The notes under the pieces were generated by a model. That model made no database searches. It was not told the DNA's origin and was given only the letters and a program-made list of their open reading frames with translations. Of a stretch of DNA of 52,610 bases, positions 39,723-48,028 are shown one piece after another (the first letter of the stretch is position 1; each line of letters begins with the position of its first letter). This DNA comes from Deltaproteobacteria bacterium (GTDB lineage: Bacteria; Desulfobacterota; Dissulfuribacteria; Dissulfuribacterales; UBA3076). A program made the position numbers and the translations under genes. Location of the stretch: NCBI GenBank assembly GCA_003194485.1, contig PQXD01000002.1, positions 1 to 52,610 on the forward strand, written 5' to 3'.

Positions 39723-41960
39723 GTGGGCCGTAAAAGAAGAAGGCCTTTGGCCAAAACCAAAAAGAAACCCGCTCCCGGCACTGCCGTTCCAACGACAAGC
39801 TCTCAAGGTATGGGATTGCGTATTCATGAGTGGGAAAGCTCCGTAAAGGATAGGACTAAATACCTTACCCCATACCGCCGATGGATAGAGGCCATGGCGC
39901 TTTTTCTTATCCTGGTAGTGGGGTTGCTTGTGCGTATCGAAGATGTTCGTGACTGGAATGCCCATCCTGAGCTGGCCCTCTACAAGGGGGAACCCCTACT
40001 TACCACCTTTGACGGCTATTTCTATCTGACCCTGGCAAAGGACCTGGCTGAAGGCACCTATACATCTATAGACAACAATCGTGATGTGCCAAAGGGTGTA
40101 TCCAGGAGATTCCCGCCTCCACTCATTTCCGTGACAGCCGCAGGCCTGGCCCGGATAACGCCCTTTTCCCTGAACTGGATTGGAGCGGTCCTCCCTGCAT
40201 TGCTTGGTCTTTTGCTGGCCCTGCCCCTGTATACACTAGGACGTTTCTACGGAGGTCCGGCCATGGGCCTTACTGCAGCGCTGATGGGGCTGCTCTCACA
40301 CTACTATGTCTATAGGAGCAGTCTGGGCTGGTTCGACACGGACTGCATGAACGTCACCTGGGCTACAGGGGCCGCTTATTGCTTCCTGCGGTTTGGCGTT
40401 GAAGCCGGCCGGAAGCGGTATCTGTATTTTATCAGCGGAATTGCTATCTTTTTGCTTTTCCTGTGGTGGTGGGATTCAACGCCTCAGGTAGCGACTGTTG
40501 TTTCGATGTTACCGTTAGTTGTGGCACTGGTATTTTTCTATCGTCCCGGACGAAGAGAGGCGTGTATCTTTCTGGGAGCAGGAGGATTGGGAATCGGAGT
40601 GATACTCCTGTGGATGGGACTGGATCTTCCGCTCAAGATCTTTAGAAGTATAGCCGGTACGTTTCACTACATATCTACCAAGGAAGTAGCCGGCATATGG
40701 CCTCCCATAGGGGCCACAATCTCAGAAGAGGCCGTACCGTCACTCAACGAGATCGTCGCCAAGACAACTGACAGCCTGCCTGCCTTCATTGTGGCCGGCG
40801 CGGGTCTTGCTTGGCTGTTCTACCGCCGTCCCAAGGAGAGCCTGTTTATATCAGTGCCATTGATCCTGGCTGCATTGTCATTTCTTTTCGCAAAACGTTT
40901 TATGATCTTTTTGGCCCCTGTTACAGCCCTTGGAATAGGGTATGCGATATCCGAAATCTGGTACTGGCGCCGAAGATTTTTCGTGCTTTCCCTGTTGGCA
41001 CCGATCCTGGTGATCTTTCTTGTCTGGCCGGCCCTGAGCAAGGACATGACCAAGACCTTCTGGCCCAAGGAGCCCCCGCACCTTATTGCCGGGATGGATA
41101 TGGCATCAAAAGAAACTCCCGAAGATGCGGTAATATGGGCGTGGTGGGACCACGGATATCCTCTTAATTACTGGGCCGGAAGGGGGACCGTGGGTGATGG
41201 TACGCTTCACGGCGGGCACAGGTCATTTTACAATGGTCTTCCCTTTGCTACGCACGACGAACGTCTGGCAGCCAACTTCATGCGTTTTTATGTCAATTCC
41301 GGAATGGATGGCATCGGAAATGTATACAAGGCCGTGGGCAATGACCCTGTCCGAGGTGTGAATCTTATAAAAAATGTCCTTTCTGTTGGTCCTGAAAAGG
41401 CAAGAGGGTTGCTGGCCGCGGCCGAACTCGCGCCCGTAGGAAATCTGCAGAATGTGGATCAGTGGCTTCGCTTCTTCTATCCTGAAAAGACGCGTCCCGT
41501 ATATCTCTTTCTTGACTGGCGGCTCACCATCACCAGCTACTGGTGGTATTGGCTAGGTACATGGGACGTGGAAAAGAGAGAAGGAATACATCCGCTGTAC
41601 AAGGCCTTTTATGATATACATGAGAAAAATGGACATATAAAAGGAAACGAGGGGCTGGATATAGATATAAAAAAGGGGAAATTGCGCACAGGCAATCGCA
41701 TAATAGGCCTTACGCATCTGGTTAAATGTGATGGACAAAGGGTGCTGACCAAAAGCTACCAAAGAGATCACGGACTGCGGTTTGAGATATTTGCCCCTTC
41801 AAGGTTTGGTGCCCTGATGGACGAGTATATTTCAGGGTCGGTTTTCAATAAATTGTTTTTAAGGCATACCTTTAATCCAAAGTACTTCAGACCTGTGGCC
41901 ACGAATACCCCATCTTATCAATTATTGGAGGTAGTTGGAGATATGGACGGCGCTCCATGA
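39723..41960 (+). CDS. STT3/PglB/AglB-type oligosaccharyltransferase (GT66)
   Basis: 745 residues with a basic cytoplasmic N-terminus (MGRKRRRPLAKTKKK), about 12-13 membrane segments (residues ~55-440) and a C-terminal periplasmic domain. Active-site motifs: TTFDGYFYL (Asp97, first acidic loop), SLGWFDTDCMN (DxD, 205-207), GATISEEAVPS (TIXE-type 332-335), KRFMIFLAP, and WAWWDHGYP (WWDXG 474-478), which reads the acceptor sequon. The enzyme transfers lipid-linked glycan to Asn in N-X-S/T sequons outside the membrane. GTG 39723 has AGGAAG upstream. Followed by sugar-assembly genes. PglB homologues are known in Desulfovibrio. Confidence 0.93.
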   Translation: MGRKRRRPLAKTKKKPAPGTAVPTTSSQGMGLRIHEWESSVKDRTKYLTPYRRWIEAMALFLILVVGLLVRIEDVRDWNAHPELALYKGEPLLTTFDGYFYLTLAKDLAEGTYTSIDNNRDVPKGVSRRFPPPLISVTAAGLARITPFSLNWIGAVLPALLGLLLALPLYTLGRFYGGPAMGLTAALMGLLSHYYVYRSSLGWFDTDCMNVTWATGAAYCFLRFGVEAGRKRYLYFISGIAIFLLFLWWWDSTPQVATVVSMLPLVVALVFFYRPGRREACIFLGAGGLGIGVILLWMGLDLPLKIFRSIAGTFHYISTKEVAGIWPPIGATISEEAVPSLNEIVAKTTDSLPAFIVAGAGLAWLFYRRPKESLFISVPLILAALSFLFAKRFMIFLAPVTALGIGYAISEIWYWRRRFFVLSLLAPILVIFLVWPALSKDMTKTFWPKEPPHLIAGMDMASKETPEDAVIWAWWDHGYPLNYWAGRGTVGDGTLHGGHRSFYNGLPFATHDERLAANFMRFYVNSGMDGIGNVYKAVGNDPVRGVNLIKNVLSVGPEKARGLLAAAELAPVGNLQNVDQWLRFFYPEKTRPVYLFLDWRLTITSYWWYWLGTWDVEKREGIHPLYKAFYDIHEKNGHIKGNEGLDIDIKKGKLRTGNRIIGLTHLVKCDGQRVLTKSYQRDHGLRFEIFAPSRFGALMDEYISGSVFNKLFLRHTFNPKYFRPVATNTPSYQLLEVVGDMDGAP

Positions 41961-41992
41961 ACGCCTATCTGTTTTGTGACTACAATGGGGTA

Positions 41993-42187
41993 GTAAATAT
42001 CCGGTGAACCCGTTATATCCTGCCTTGAAGCGGTTACCTTTTTCCGGGTTTCAAAGCTCACTCATCGCGGACCGGAGAGGCAGTGCAATCCGGCCCGCGA
42101 TCGAAACCCTGCAAAAGGCAAACCGCTCCTGCGGCAGGGCGCGGATGGCAACTTCCACAGTGGACCACTGGTTCACCGGATATTTAC
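41993..42187 (+). mobile_element. 195-bp MITE-like element, full copy
   Basis: Terminal repeats GTAAATATCCGGTGAACCCG and complement (two mismatches), flanked by a perfect 8-bp duplication ATGGGGTA at 41985-41992 and 42188-42195. Same orientation as the 1708 copy. Inserted between the oligosaccharyltransferase stop and the GT2 start, leaving the GT2 ribosome binding site intact. Confidence 0.92.
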
Positions 42188-42218
42188 ATGGGGTATTTCA
42201 GATCCTGAAGGATTCTAT

Positions 42219-43166
42219 ATGTTTAAGGAAAAATCAGTAGCTGTAGTTGTCCCGGCTTACAATGAAGAGTACTTACTTGGTAAGGTCATTGAGACCATGC
42301 CGGAACTTGTGGACCATATTGTAGTCGTGGACGACTGCAGTCAGGATCGAACGGTTGATGTGGCTCGACGTTATATTGAGCCGGGAGGCAGGGTAGTATT
42401 ACTGTGTCATAAGCGAAACGAAGGTGTCGGAGCCGCCATTGTGACCGGTTACAAATGGGCAAGGGATCACAATATAGATGTTACTGTAGTGATGGCAGGC
42501 GATGCCCAGATGGACCCTGCAGATCTTTCCAATATCGTGGGGCCGGTTGCAACAGGCGAAACGGATTACACCAAGGGCAACCGTCTCTTTCACGGCGAGG
42601 CATGGAAAATTATGCCTAAATACCGTTACTTGGGCAACTCATTCCTCTCACTGCTTACAAAAATCGCTTCGGGATACTGGCATATAGCAGATTCACAGGC
42701 AGGATACACTGCCATTTCGCTGGAGGCCCTGCGTCTCTTGGATCTTGACCGCATTTATAAAAGCTACGGCATGCCGAATGATATCCTGATTCGGTTGAAC
42801 GAGAAAAACTTGCGTGTGCGCGACGTGCCTATCCGTCCGGTCTATAATGTAGGTGAACAATCAGGGATACGGCTCAGGAAGGTTTTGTTCACCATCCCAT
42901 GGCTTCTCATGAAGGGATTCTTCAGGCGTCTGTTCACCAAATATGTTATTGCGGACTTCCATCCATTGGTCTTTTTCTACCTTTTAGGGCTGACCCTTAC
43001 ACCAGGCGGCTTCTTTTTTGGATTCTATCTTTTACTCTATCGTCTTCTGGACGGCCCTGTGAATGAAACCAGCGCACTCTTTGCCGCATTCCTCTATATC
43101 TCAGGGCTCCAGTCCCTTTTCTTCGCTATGTGGTTTGACATGGACTACAATCGACATCTTCGATAA
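42219..43166 (+). CDS. Polyprenyl-phosphate glycosyltransferase (GT2, DPM1-like)
   Basis: 315 residues. GT-A domain: VAVVVPAYNEEYLLGKVIE, VVVDDCSQDRTVDVARRY, NEGVGAAIVTGYKWA, and VVMAGDAQMDPADL with the DxD-like metal site. Residues ~230-315 contain two or three hydrophobic segments (HPLVFFYLLGLTLTPGGFFF and a last one before the end), anchoring it in the inner membrane. Such enzymes load one sugar onto undecaprenyl or dolichyl phosphate. GAAGGA lies 6 bases before the ATG. Directly follows the oligosaccharyltransferase, so it plausibly supplies a lipid-linked donor for it. Confidence 0.88.
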   Translation: MFKEKSVAVVVPAYNEEYLLGKVIETMPELVDHIVVVDDCSQDRTVDVARRYIEPGGRVVLLCHKRNEGVGAAIVTGYKWARDHNIDVTVVMAGDAQMDPADLSNIVGPVATGETDYTKGNRLFHGEAWKIMPKYRYLGNSFLSLLTKIASGYWHIADSQAGYTAISLEALRLLDLDRIYKSYGMPNDILIRLNEKNLRVRDVPIRPVYNVGEQSGIRLRKVLFTIPWLLMKGFFRRLFTKYVIADFHPLVFFYLLGLTLTPGGFFFGFYLLLYRLLDGPVNETSALFAAFLYISGLQSLFFAMWFDMDYNRHLR

Positions 43167-43369
43167 TGCCATTACATGTACTTCACCCTACAACGTCATT
43201 TCCCTCCAACCCTGGTAATATTTCAGGCCCGTTCATACATAGGAAATTTAACAAAAAAACCGAACGATATATTGAGAGGAAGATACGTACGCTGGGATTT
43301 TCCCAGGAAGAGTTTGAACGATTGGGTCCGGAGATACTCAAGCGGCCCCATGTCAGGTTATGGGGATAA
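43166..43369 (+). pseudogene. Chimeric ORF with glycosyltransferase N-terminal remnant
   Basis: 67 codons beginning at the stop of the GT2 gene. Residues 4-21 (HVLHPTTSFPSNPGNISG) align with the start of the GT4 protein at 46597 (CILHLTTSFPSGPDDAAG), including the following F-I. After ~22 residues the similarity ends and an unrelated basic stretch follows (IERKIRTLGFSQEEFERLGP, ILKRPHVRLWG). I read it as the decapitated start of a GT4 gene joined to another fragment by deletion. A functional small protein cannot be excluded. Confidence 0.5.
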
Positions 43370-43424
43370 TAATTGGTCTTATTAATCTGCTTAATCTGTG
43401 GATAGAAAAGAGAGAAAGGCAACT

Positions 43425-45005
43425 ATGGAACATAAATCAACAGATCCCTCCATTGCTGTTATAGGAACCGGCTACTGGGGGAAAAACCTGGTCCGGAATT
43501 TCAGCGCGCTGGGGGCCCTTCAAGTAATAGTTGACACAAATTCCGAAATCCTTGACCGAATGGCCGGGGATTATCCTGACGCCAAGGTAACAGCCTCCTA
43601 CTCAGAAGTCCTCAACGATCCGGCCATTAATGGCTTAGCTATTGCTACGCCAGCCGAGACCCATGGGGCCCTGGTACGAGAGGCGCTGCTTGCCGGAAAG
43701 GACGTATTTGTCGAAAAACCCCTTTGCCTTTCCGAAACTGAGGGACAGGAGCTTATTCGATTAGCAGAGGAGAGTAACAGGATCCTCATGGTGGGGCACC
43801 TGCTCTGGTATCATCCGGCCCTTCTGAGGCTAAAGGCCCTGGTGAACAACGGCGATCTTGGCCGCATCCGCTATATCTATTCCAATCGTCTTAATATGGG
43901 AAGGCTTCGACGTGAAGAAAACGTCCTCTGGTCCTTTGCCCCACACGATGTCTCAGTAATTTTGGGCCTTGTTGAAGAGATGCCCGAATCAGTTCAGGCA
44001 CAGGGCGGCAACTACCTCCATCAGAGAATCGCTGACGTCACTGTCTCTCTCTTGTCCTTTGACAGTGGGATAAAGGCCCATATTTTTGTTTCCTGGCTCC
44101 ATCCCTTTAAGGAACAAAAATTGGTTGTGGTGGGCAATGAGAAAATGGCGGTCTTTGACGACACTGCTCAGTGGGGTGAAAAACTCACTCTCTATCCGCA
44201 CCATGTGGCATGGCATGGCAATATCCCGTTGGCAGTAAAGGCGGAAGCCGAACCAGTTGCTGTAGAACAGGAAGAACCACTGCGGGCTGAATGCACGCAC
44301 TTTCTTCACTGCATGGCTACCAGAGAGCAGCCTCGCACGGACGGGAAAGAAGGCCTGCAGGTGCTCAGGGTCCTCAATGCCTGTCAAAGAGCCCTCAGGG
44401 AGAATCAGGCAGTGCCGCTCCTGGGAAGAGAGGTTTCCGCTAACCAGGTCTTTATTCACCCCACAGCCGTAATAGACAACGACGTGACGATCGGTCCCAA
44501 GACCCGCATTTGGCACTTCAGCCATATCTTAAGCGGATCTGTAATCGGCGGAAGCTGCAACATTGGTCAGAACGTAGTCATAGGCCCTCGTGCCCGGGTC
44601 GGCAAAGGTTGCAAAATCCAGAACAACATCTCGATTTATGAAGGCGTAACCCTTGAAGACTATGTGTTCTGCGGTCCATCAGTCGTGTTCACAAATGTGT
44701 TCAACCCCAGGGCAGAGATCCCCCGCATGAAGGAACTGCGCCCCACGCTTGTGCGCCACGGGGCCACTCTGGGTGCAAACTGCACTATTGTCTGCGGGGT
44801 CACTATTGGCCGCTATGCCTTTTTAGGGGCCGGAGCCACAGTTACAAGAGACGTTCCGGACCATGCCCTGGTGGTAGGGAATCCTGCTCGTCGGATCGGT
44901 TGGATGTGCAAGTGCGGTGAACGCCTTGGTGATGATCTTGTTTGCCCGGTATGCGGTGTTGTATATCAGGAATCTGAAAAGGGGCTTGAGCCGGGAAGTA
45001 GCTGA
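43425..45005 (+). CDS. Gfo/Idh oxidoreductase-N-acetyltransferase fusion (WlbA-WlbB type)
   Basis: 526 residues, three parts. 1-~330: Gfo/Idh/MocA dehydrogenase, IAVIGTGYWGKNLVRNFSAL (Rossmann), DVFVEKPLCLSETEG (catalytic Lys in EKP). ~345-495: left-handed beta-helix acyltransferase with hexapeptide repeats (FIHPTAVIDNDVTIGPKTRI, NIGQNVVIGPRARVGKGC) and the catalytic-loop region SVVFTNVFNPRAEIPR. ~500-520: zinc ribbon CKCGERLGDDLVCPVCG. In WlbA/WlbB (WbpB/WbpD) pathways these steps oxidise UDP-GlcNAcA at C3 and later N-acetylate the 3-amino sugar; the aminotransferase and the UDP-GlcNAc dehydrogenase are not in the window. GAAAGG precedes ATG 43425. Confidence 0.9.
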   Translation: MEHKSTDPSIAVIGTGYWGKNLVRNFSALGALQVIVDTNSEILDRMAGDYPDAKVTASYSEVLNDPAINGLAIATPAETHGALVREALLAGKDVFVEKPLCLSETEGQELIRLAEESNRILMVGHLLWYHPALLRLKALVNNGDLGRIRYIYSNRLNMGRLRREENVLWSFAPHDVSVILGLVEEMPESVQAQGGNYLHQRIADVTVSLLSFDSGIKAHIFVSWLHPFKEQKLVVVGNEKMAVFDDTAQWGEKLTLYPHHVAWHGNIPLAVKAEAEPVAVEQEEPLRAECTHFLHCMATREQPRTDGKEGLQVLRVLNACQRALRENQAVPLLGREVSANQVFIHPTAVIDNDVTIGPKTRIWHFSHILSGSVIGGSCNIGQNVVIGPRARVGKGCKIQNNISIYEGVTLEDYVFCGPSVVFTNVFNPRAEIPRMKELRPTLVRHGATLGANCTIVCGVTIGRYAFLGAGATVTRDVPDHALVVGNPARRIGWMCKCGERLGDDLVCPVCGVVYQESEKGLEPGSS

Positions 45006-45040
45006 TTTGCCGTAACTTGATGGTATAGGAATTTCCACTT

Positions 45041-45156
45041 TTGGACACGGATGAACACAGATGAACACAGATTTTTAAATTTATGAACAATAATATTATC
45101 TGTGTATATCTGCGAAAATCTGTGTTCAAAATTTTCTAAGCCGCCCGAAGGCGGCT
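45041..45156. repeat. ACACAGATGAAC repeat and adjoining hairpin
   Basis: ACACGGATGAACACAGATGA and the inverted AATCTGTGTTC (near 45115-45126) frame 45041-45130. Next comes AGCCGCC-CGAA-GGCGGCT (45139-45156), a stable 7-bp hairpin that could end the WlbA-WlbB transcript although no T-run follows. From there to 45319 I see only short TTTCGTGTTTTCG repeats, no gene. Confidence 0.65.
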
Positions 45157-45319
45157 AAGTGCATTTCTATGTCTTATTTCGTGTTTTCGTACCTTCGTGT
45201 TTTCGTGATTGATTTTTGAATAGTGTACAGTTCCAATGTTTTTGTCATCGGAGCATTTATATCCTTGACATAAGCTCATAAAATTTGGTAATTGTCCTTA
45301 TGGTAAGGATGTATAGTAC

Positions 45320-46600
45320 ATGATAAGCAAGCATATTCTAAAAGAAATAATCACAACAAATGCAGAGTTTATCCTGAAGTATGCGGGAAATATTGTGGCC
45401 AGGGAGGGGGTCCTATTTCCTGAAACCTTAAGCAAGGTTGTAGTGCTTTACGGGGTGAGGAGAAGCGGCAAGACATTTATTTTATATGATCTTTTTAAGA
45501 AATACCGGGATATCTCTCTATATCTCGATTTTGAAGATGAGCGTCTGCTGGATTTTGAACTCAAGGATTTCAGGCTATTGAAAGACGCGTTTCTGGATCT
45601 AAAGCCGCATTTAGTAGGAAAAAAACTGGTTTTTCTATTGGATGAGGTCCAGAATGTTGAGGGGTGGGAAAAATTTTGCCGGAGGGCGGCGGAGCGGGAA
45701 AATATAAGGGTTTTTGCCGGCGGATCATCTTCCAGGATGATGCCTGACGAAATTCAGACTGAATTGCGAGGAAGGGCATGGAGCGTAGAGGTATTCCCTT
45801 TTTCCTTTAGAGAATATTTGATCGCAAAACATATTGATATAAATGATAAAAATCTTATTTACGGACCCCAAAAGGCGCTTGTTAAAAAACACTTTTTTGA
45901 ATATATGAAATGGGGCGGATTTCCTGAGGTCTCTTTGCTTAAGTCTGAGTTTGAAATAAGAAAGCTTTTAAAGGAATATCTCAGCGCAATGTATTTCAGG
46001 GATCTGGTGGAAAGATATGACATAACAAATATACCCTTATTAGACAGCCTCACGGACAGGCTCTTTTCCTCATTTTCCGTAAAATTCTCTTTAACCGCAT
46101 TTTACAAACAGTACAGGGGCAGGTTTCCTTTCTCAAAGGATTTGCTATTCAGATACTACAGGTATTTTCTCCAGAGCATGCTCATCTTTGAGGTGAGGAA
46201 GTTTTCTGAATCCACTTACAAGAGGATGAGAAACCCTGCAAAGATCTATCCTGTAGATACTGGAATATGCAGAAGGACAACCTCGTTGGACCAGGGCAGG
46301 CTGCTGGAGAATCTCGTATTTTTGGAATTGAAGAGAAAAGGACAGGAGATTTTCTACTTTGATGAGAAGATAGAGTGTGACTTTATAGCAAGGGGTGAAG
46401 ATGACAGGTTGTCTGCCATGCAGGTAAGCCTGGAGTTGAATGAAAAAAGCAGAGAAAGAGAGGTGAACGGGCTGGTAAAGGCACGCAAATGGCTTGCCAT
46501 AGATGAAGGCATAATCTTTACCTGGGATGATGAAGATACCTTTGGCGCAGAAGGTGTTGACATCAAAGTGATTCCGGTCTGGAAATGGCTGCTTGAATGA
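45320..46600 (+). CDS. AAA family ATPase, DUF4143 type
   Basis: 426 residues. Walker A in VVLYGVRRSGKTFILYDLF, Walker B in LVFLLDEVQNVEGWEKF, sensor-like AGGSSSRMM, then the EVFPFSFREYL and WGGFPEVSLL blocks typical of the family, and a C-terminal restriction-like DUF4143 domain (ENLVFLELKRKGQEIFYFDE, DFIARG) including an E-x-K. The function of this widespread family is not settled; defence, mobile-element or toxin-related roles are suggested. Base composition is more A+T-rich than the flanking glycosyltransferases, suggesting separate acquisition. Its TGA overlaps the next ATG. Confidence 0.85.
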   Translation: MISKHILKEIITTNAEFILKYAGNIVAREGVLFPETLSKVVVLYGVRRSGKTFILYDLFKKYRDISLYLDFEDERLLDFELKDFRLLKDAFLDLKPHLVGKKLVFLLDEVQNVEGWEKFCRRAAERENIRVFAGGSSSRMMPDEIQTELRGRAWSVEVFPFSFREYLIAKHIDINDKNLIYGPQKALVKKHFFEYMKWGGFPEVSLLKSEFEIRKLLKEYLSAMYFRDLVERYDITNIPLLDSLTDRLFSSFSVKFSLTAFYKQYRGRFPFSKDLLFRYYRYFLQSMLIFEVRKFSESTYKRMRNPAKIYPVDTGICRRTTSLDQGRLLENLVFLELKRKGQEIFYFDEKIECDFIARGEDDRLSAMQVSLELNEKSREREVNGLVKARKWLAIDEGIIFTWDDEDTFGAEGVDIKVIPVWKWLLE

Positions 46601-47829
46601 TATTTAGAACACCAGATGCGCTACAATCAGGTGGAATAGTGGGCAATTCCTTGTGCATCCTGCACCTCACTACTTCCTTTCCTTCAGGACCAGACGATGC
46701 CGCCGGTCTTTTTATTTTTCGTCTGTTTAAGGCTCAGGAAAAGCTAGGTATCCAATGCCGTGTCCTCACCCCTGCACCTGCGAACACCTCGACTTGGCCT
46801 GATGCATATAAGGTATGCCGTTTCCGTTATGCGCCATGGTCCTGGCAACGCCTGGCCCAGCGGCCCGGGGGAATACCCGCGGCACTGGCCGGCCGGCCCT
46901 GGCTGTATGGCCTGCTTCCATCTTTTCTGGCCGGTATGGCCCTGTCCCTTATCAGACTGGCCGGGCAGAATGATATTGTACACGCCCACTGGTCTGTCTG
47001 CGGGGCCGTGGCCGTGCTGACACAACCAATTCACCAAAAGCCGGTTATCACTACTCTGAGGGGATCAGATATCCATAGGGCAAATAAAGCCGGGGCCTTT
47101 TCTCTACTGCACAAAAAGGCCGTCCAGGGCTCGAGCTTTATAGTCGGTGTGAGCCAGGCCATAACTGATAAACTCGGACGGCAACATCCCGGCATGGCAG
47201 ACAAGATCAGATTTATTCCGAATGGCGTGGACAGTGCTTTCTATGCCTTGCCGGCCGGACGCGAATATCCGGCTACATCCCCATTCAAGCTGCTTTTCAT
47301 CGGGAGCTTGATTCCTCGTAAGGGCCTGGATGTGCTTTTAAGGGCGCTGGCCGTGATAGACTCGCTGCATTCATGGACACTGACCGTGGCCGGGGACGGT
47401 CCTGAAGGAGATCATCTCAAATCCATTGCAACAGGCCTAAAAATTGACGCAAACATCCGTTTCCTCGGAAGCGTATCGCCTGAGAAAATTCCTCAGCTTA
47501 TGAATGATCACCATATCCTTATTCTCCCCAGCTATCGAGAAGGCAGGCCAAACGTGGTCCTCGAAGCCATGGCGGCTGCCTTGCCCATATTGGCTACGAA
47601 TATCAACGGGACACGCGAATTGGTTACAGATGGTCAAACCGGCTGGCTGGTGCCTCCGGGAGATACAGACGCACTCTCAAGCGCGCTTGATGATATCATC
47701 AGCGGCAAGAGAAATCTTGTGGCAGCCGGCCTTGCCGGCCGGCAGAAGATGCTGGAGCAAGGGCTGACCTGGGATAATACGGCTGGACTATATCGTAATT
47801 TATATATGGAGGCATTAAAATCAGCATAA
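46597..47829 (+). CDS. GT4 glycosyltransferase
   Basis: 410 residues. N-terminal ILHLTTSFPSGPDDAAGLFI, acceptor-side ITTLRGSDIHRANK, linker SQAITDKLG, FIPNGVDSAFYAL, donor half LLFIGSLIPRKGLDVLLRAL, and E-x7-E in SYREGRPNVVLEAMAA. ATG 46597 overlaps the ATPase stop (ATGA); GTG 46639, with AGGTGG 4 bases before it, fits the family start better. Retaining sugar transferase on the cytoplasmic face, probably extending a lipid-linked or LPS oligosaccharide; donor unknown. Confidence 0.87.
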   Translation: MIFRTPDALQSGGIVGNSLCILHLTTSFPSGPDDAAGLFIFRLFKAQEKLGIQCRVLTPAPANTSTWPDAYKVCRFRYAPWSWQRLAQRPGGIPAALAGRPWLYGLLPSFLAGMALSLIRLAGQNDIVHAHWSVCGAVAVLTQPIHQKPVITTLRGSDIHRANKAGAFSLLHKKAVQGSSFIVGVSQAITDKLGRQHPGMADKIRFIPNGVDSAFYALPAGREYPATSPFKLLFIGSLIPRKGLDVLLRALAVIDSLHSWTLTVAGDGPEGDHLKSIATGLKIDANIRFLGSVSPEKIPQLMNDHHILILPSYREGRPNVVLEAMAAALPILATNINGTRELVTDGQTGWLVPPGDTDALSSALDDIISGKRNLVAAGLAGRQKMLEQGLTWDNTAGLYRNLYMEALKSA

Positions 47830-47983
47830 TGATTCCGCTAAAAAAACCCAATCTGCGGCGTTGCTTCAATTTTCCAGTCATTGCGACGTACGCTAAGTAC
47901 GCCTTATTCCTGGAAAATTTCGCGCCTTGCATCTTGGGTTTTTTGAGCGGAATCATATTTCAGGACTTTTTTCAGTGGAATCA
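47830..47983. repeat. 154-bp palindromic repeat element (copy 2)
   Basis: TGATTCCGCTAAAAAAACCC at the left, TTTTGAGCGGAATC at 47941-47954, central CGTACGCTAAGTACG and the tail TTTCAGGACTTTTTTCAGTG ending GGAATCA. Same length as the copy at 31121. The outermost ends TGATTCC/GGAATCA are inverted repeats. Sits between the GT4 gene and asnB. Confidence 0.85.
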
Positions 47984-48028
47984 GTATAATCTAAAAAAGG
48001 AAGCGGTTTTTAAAAGCATTAAAATTAA

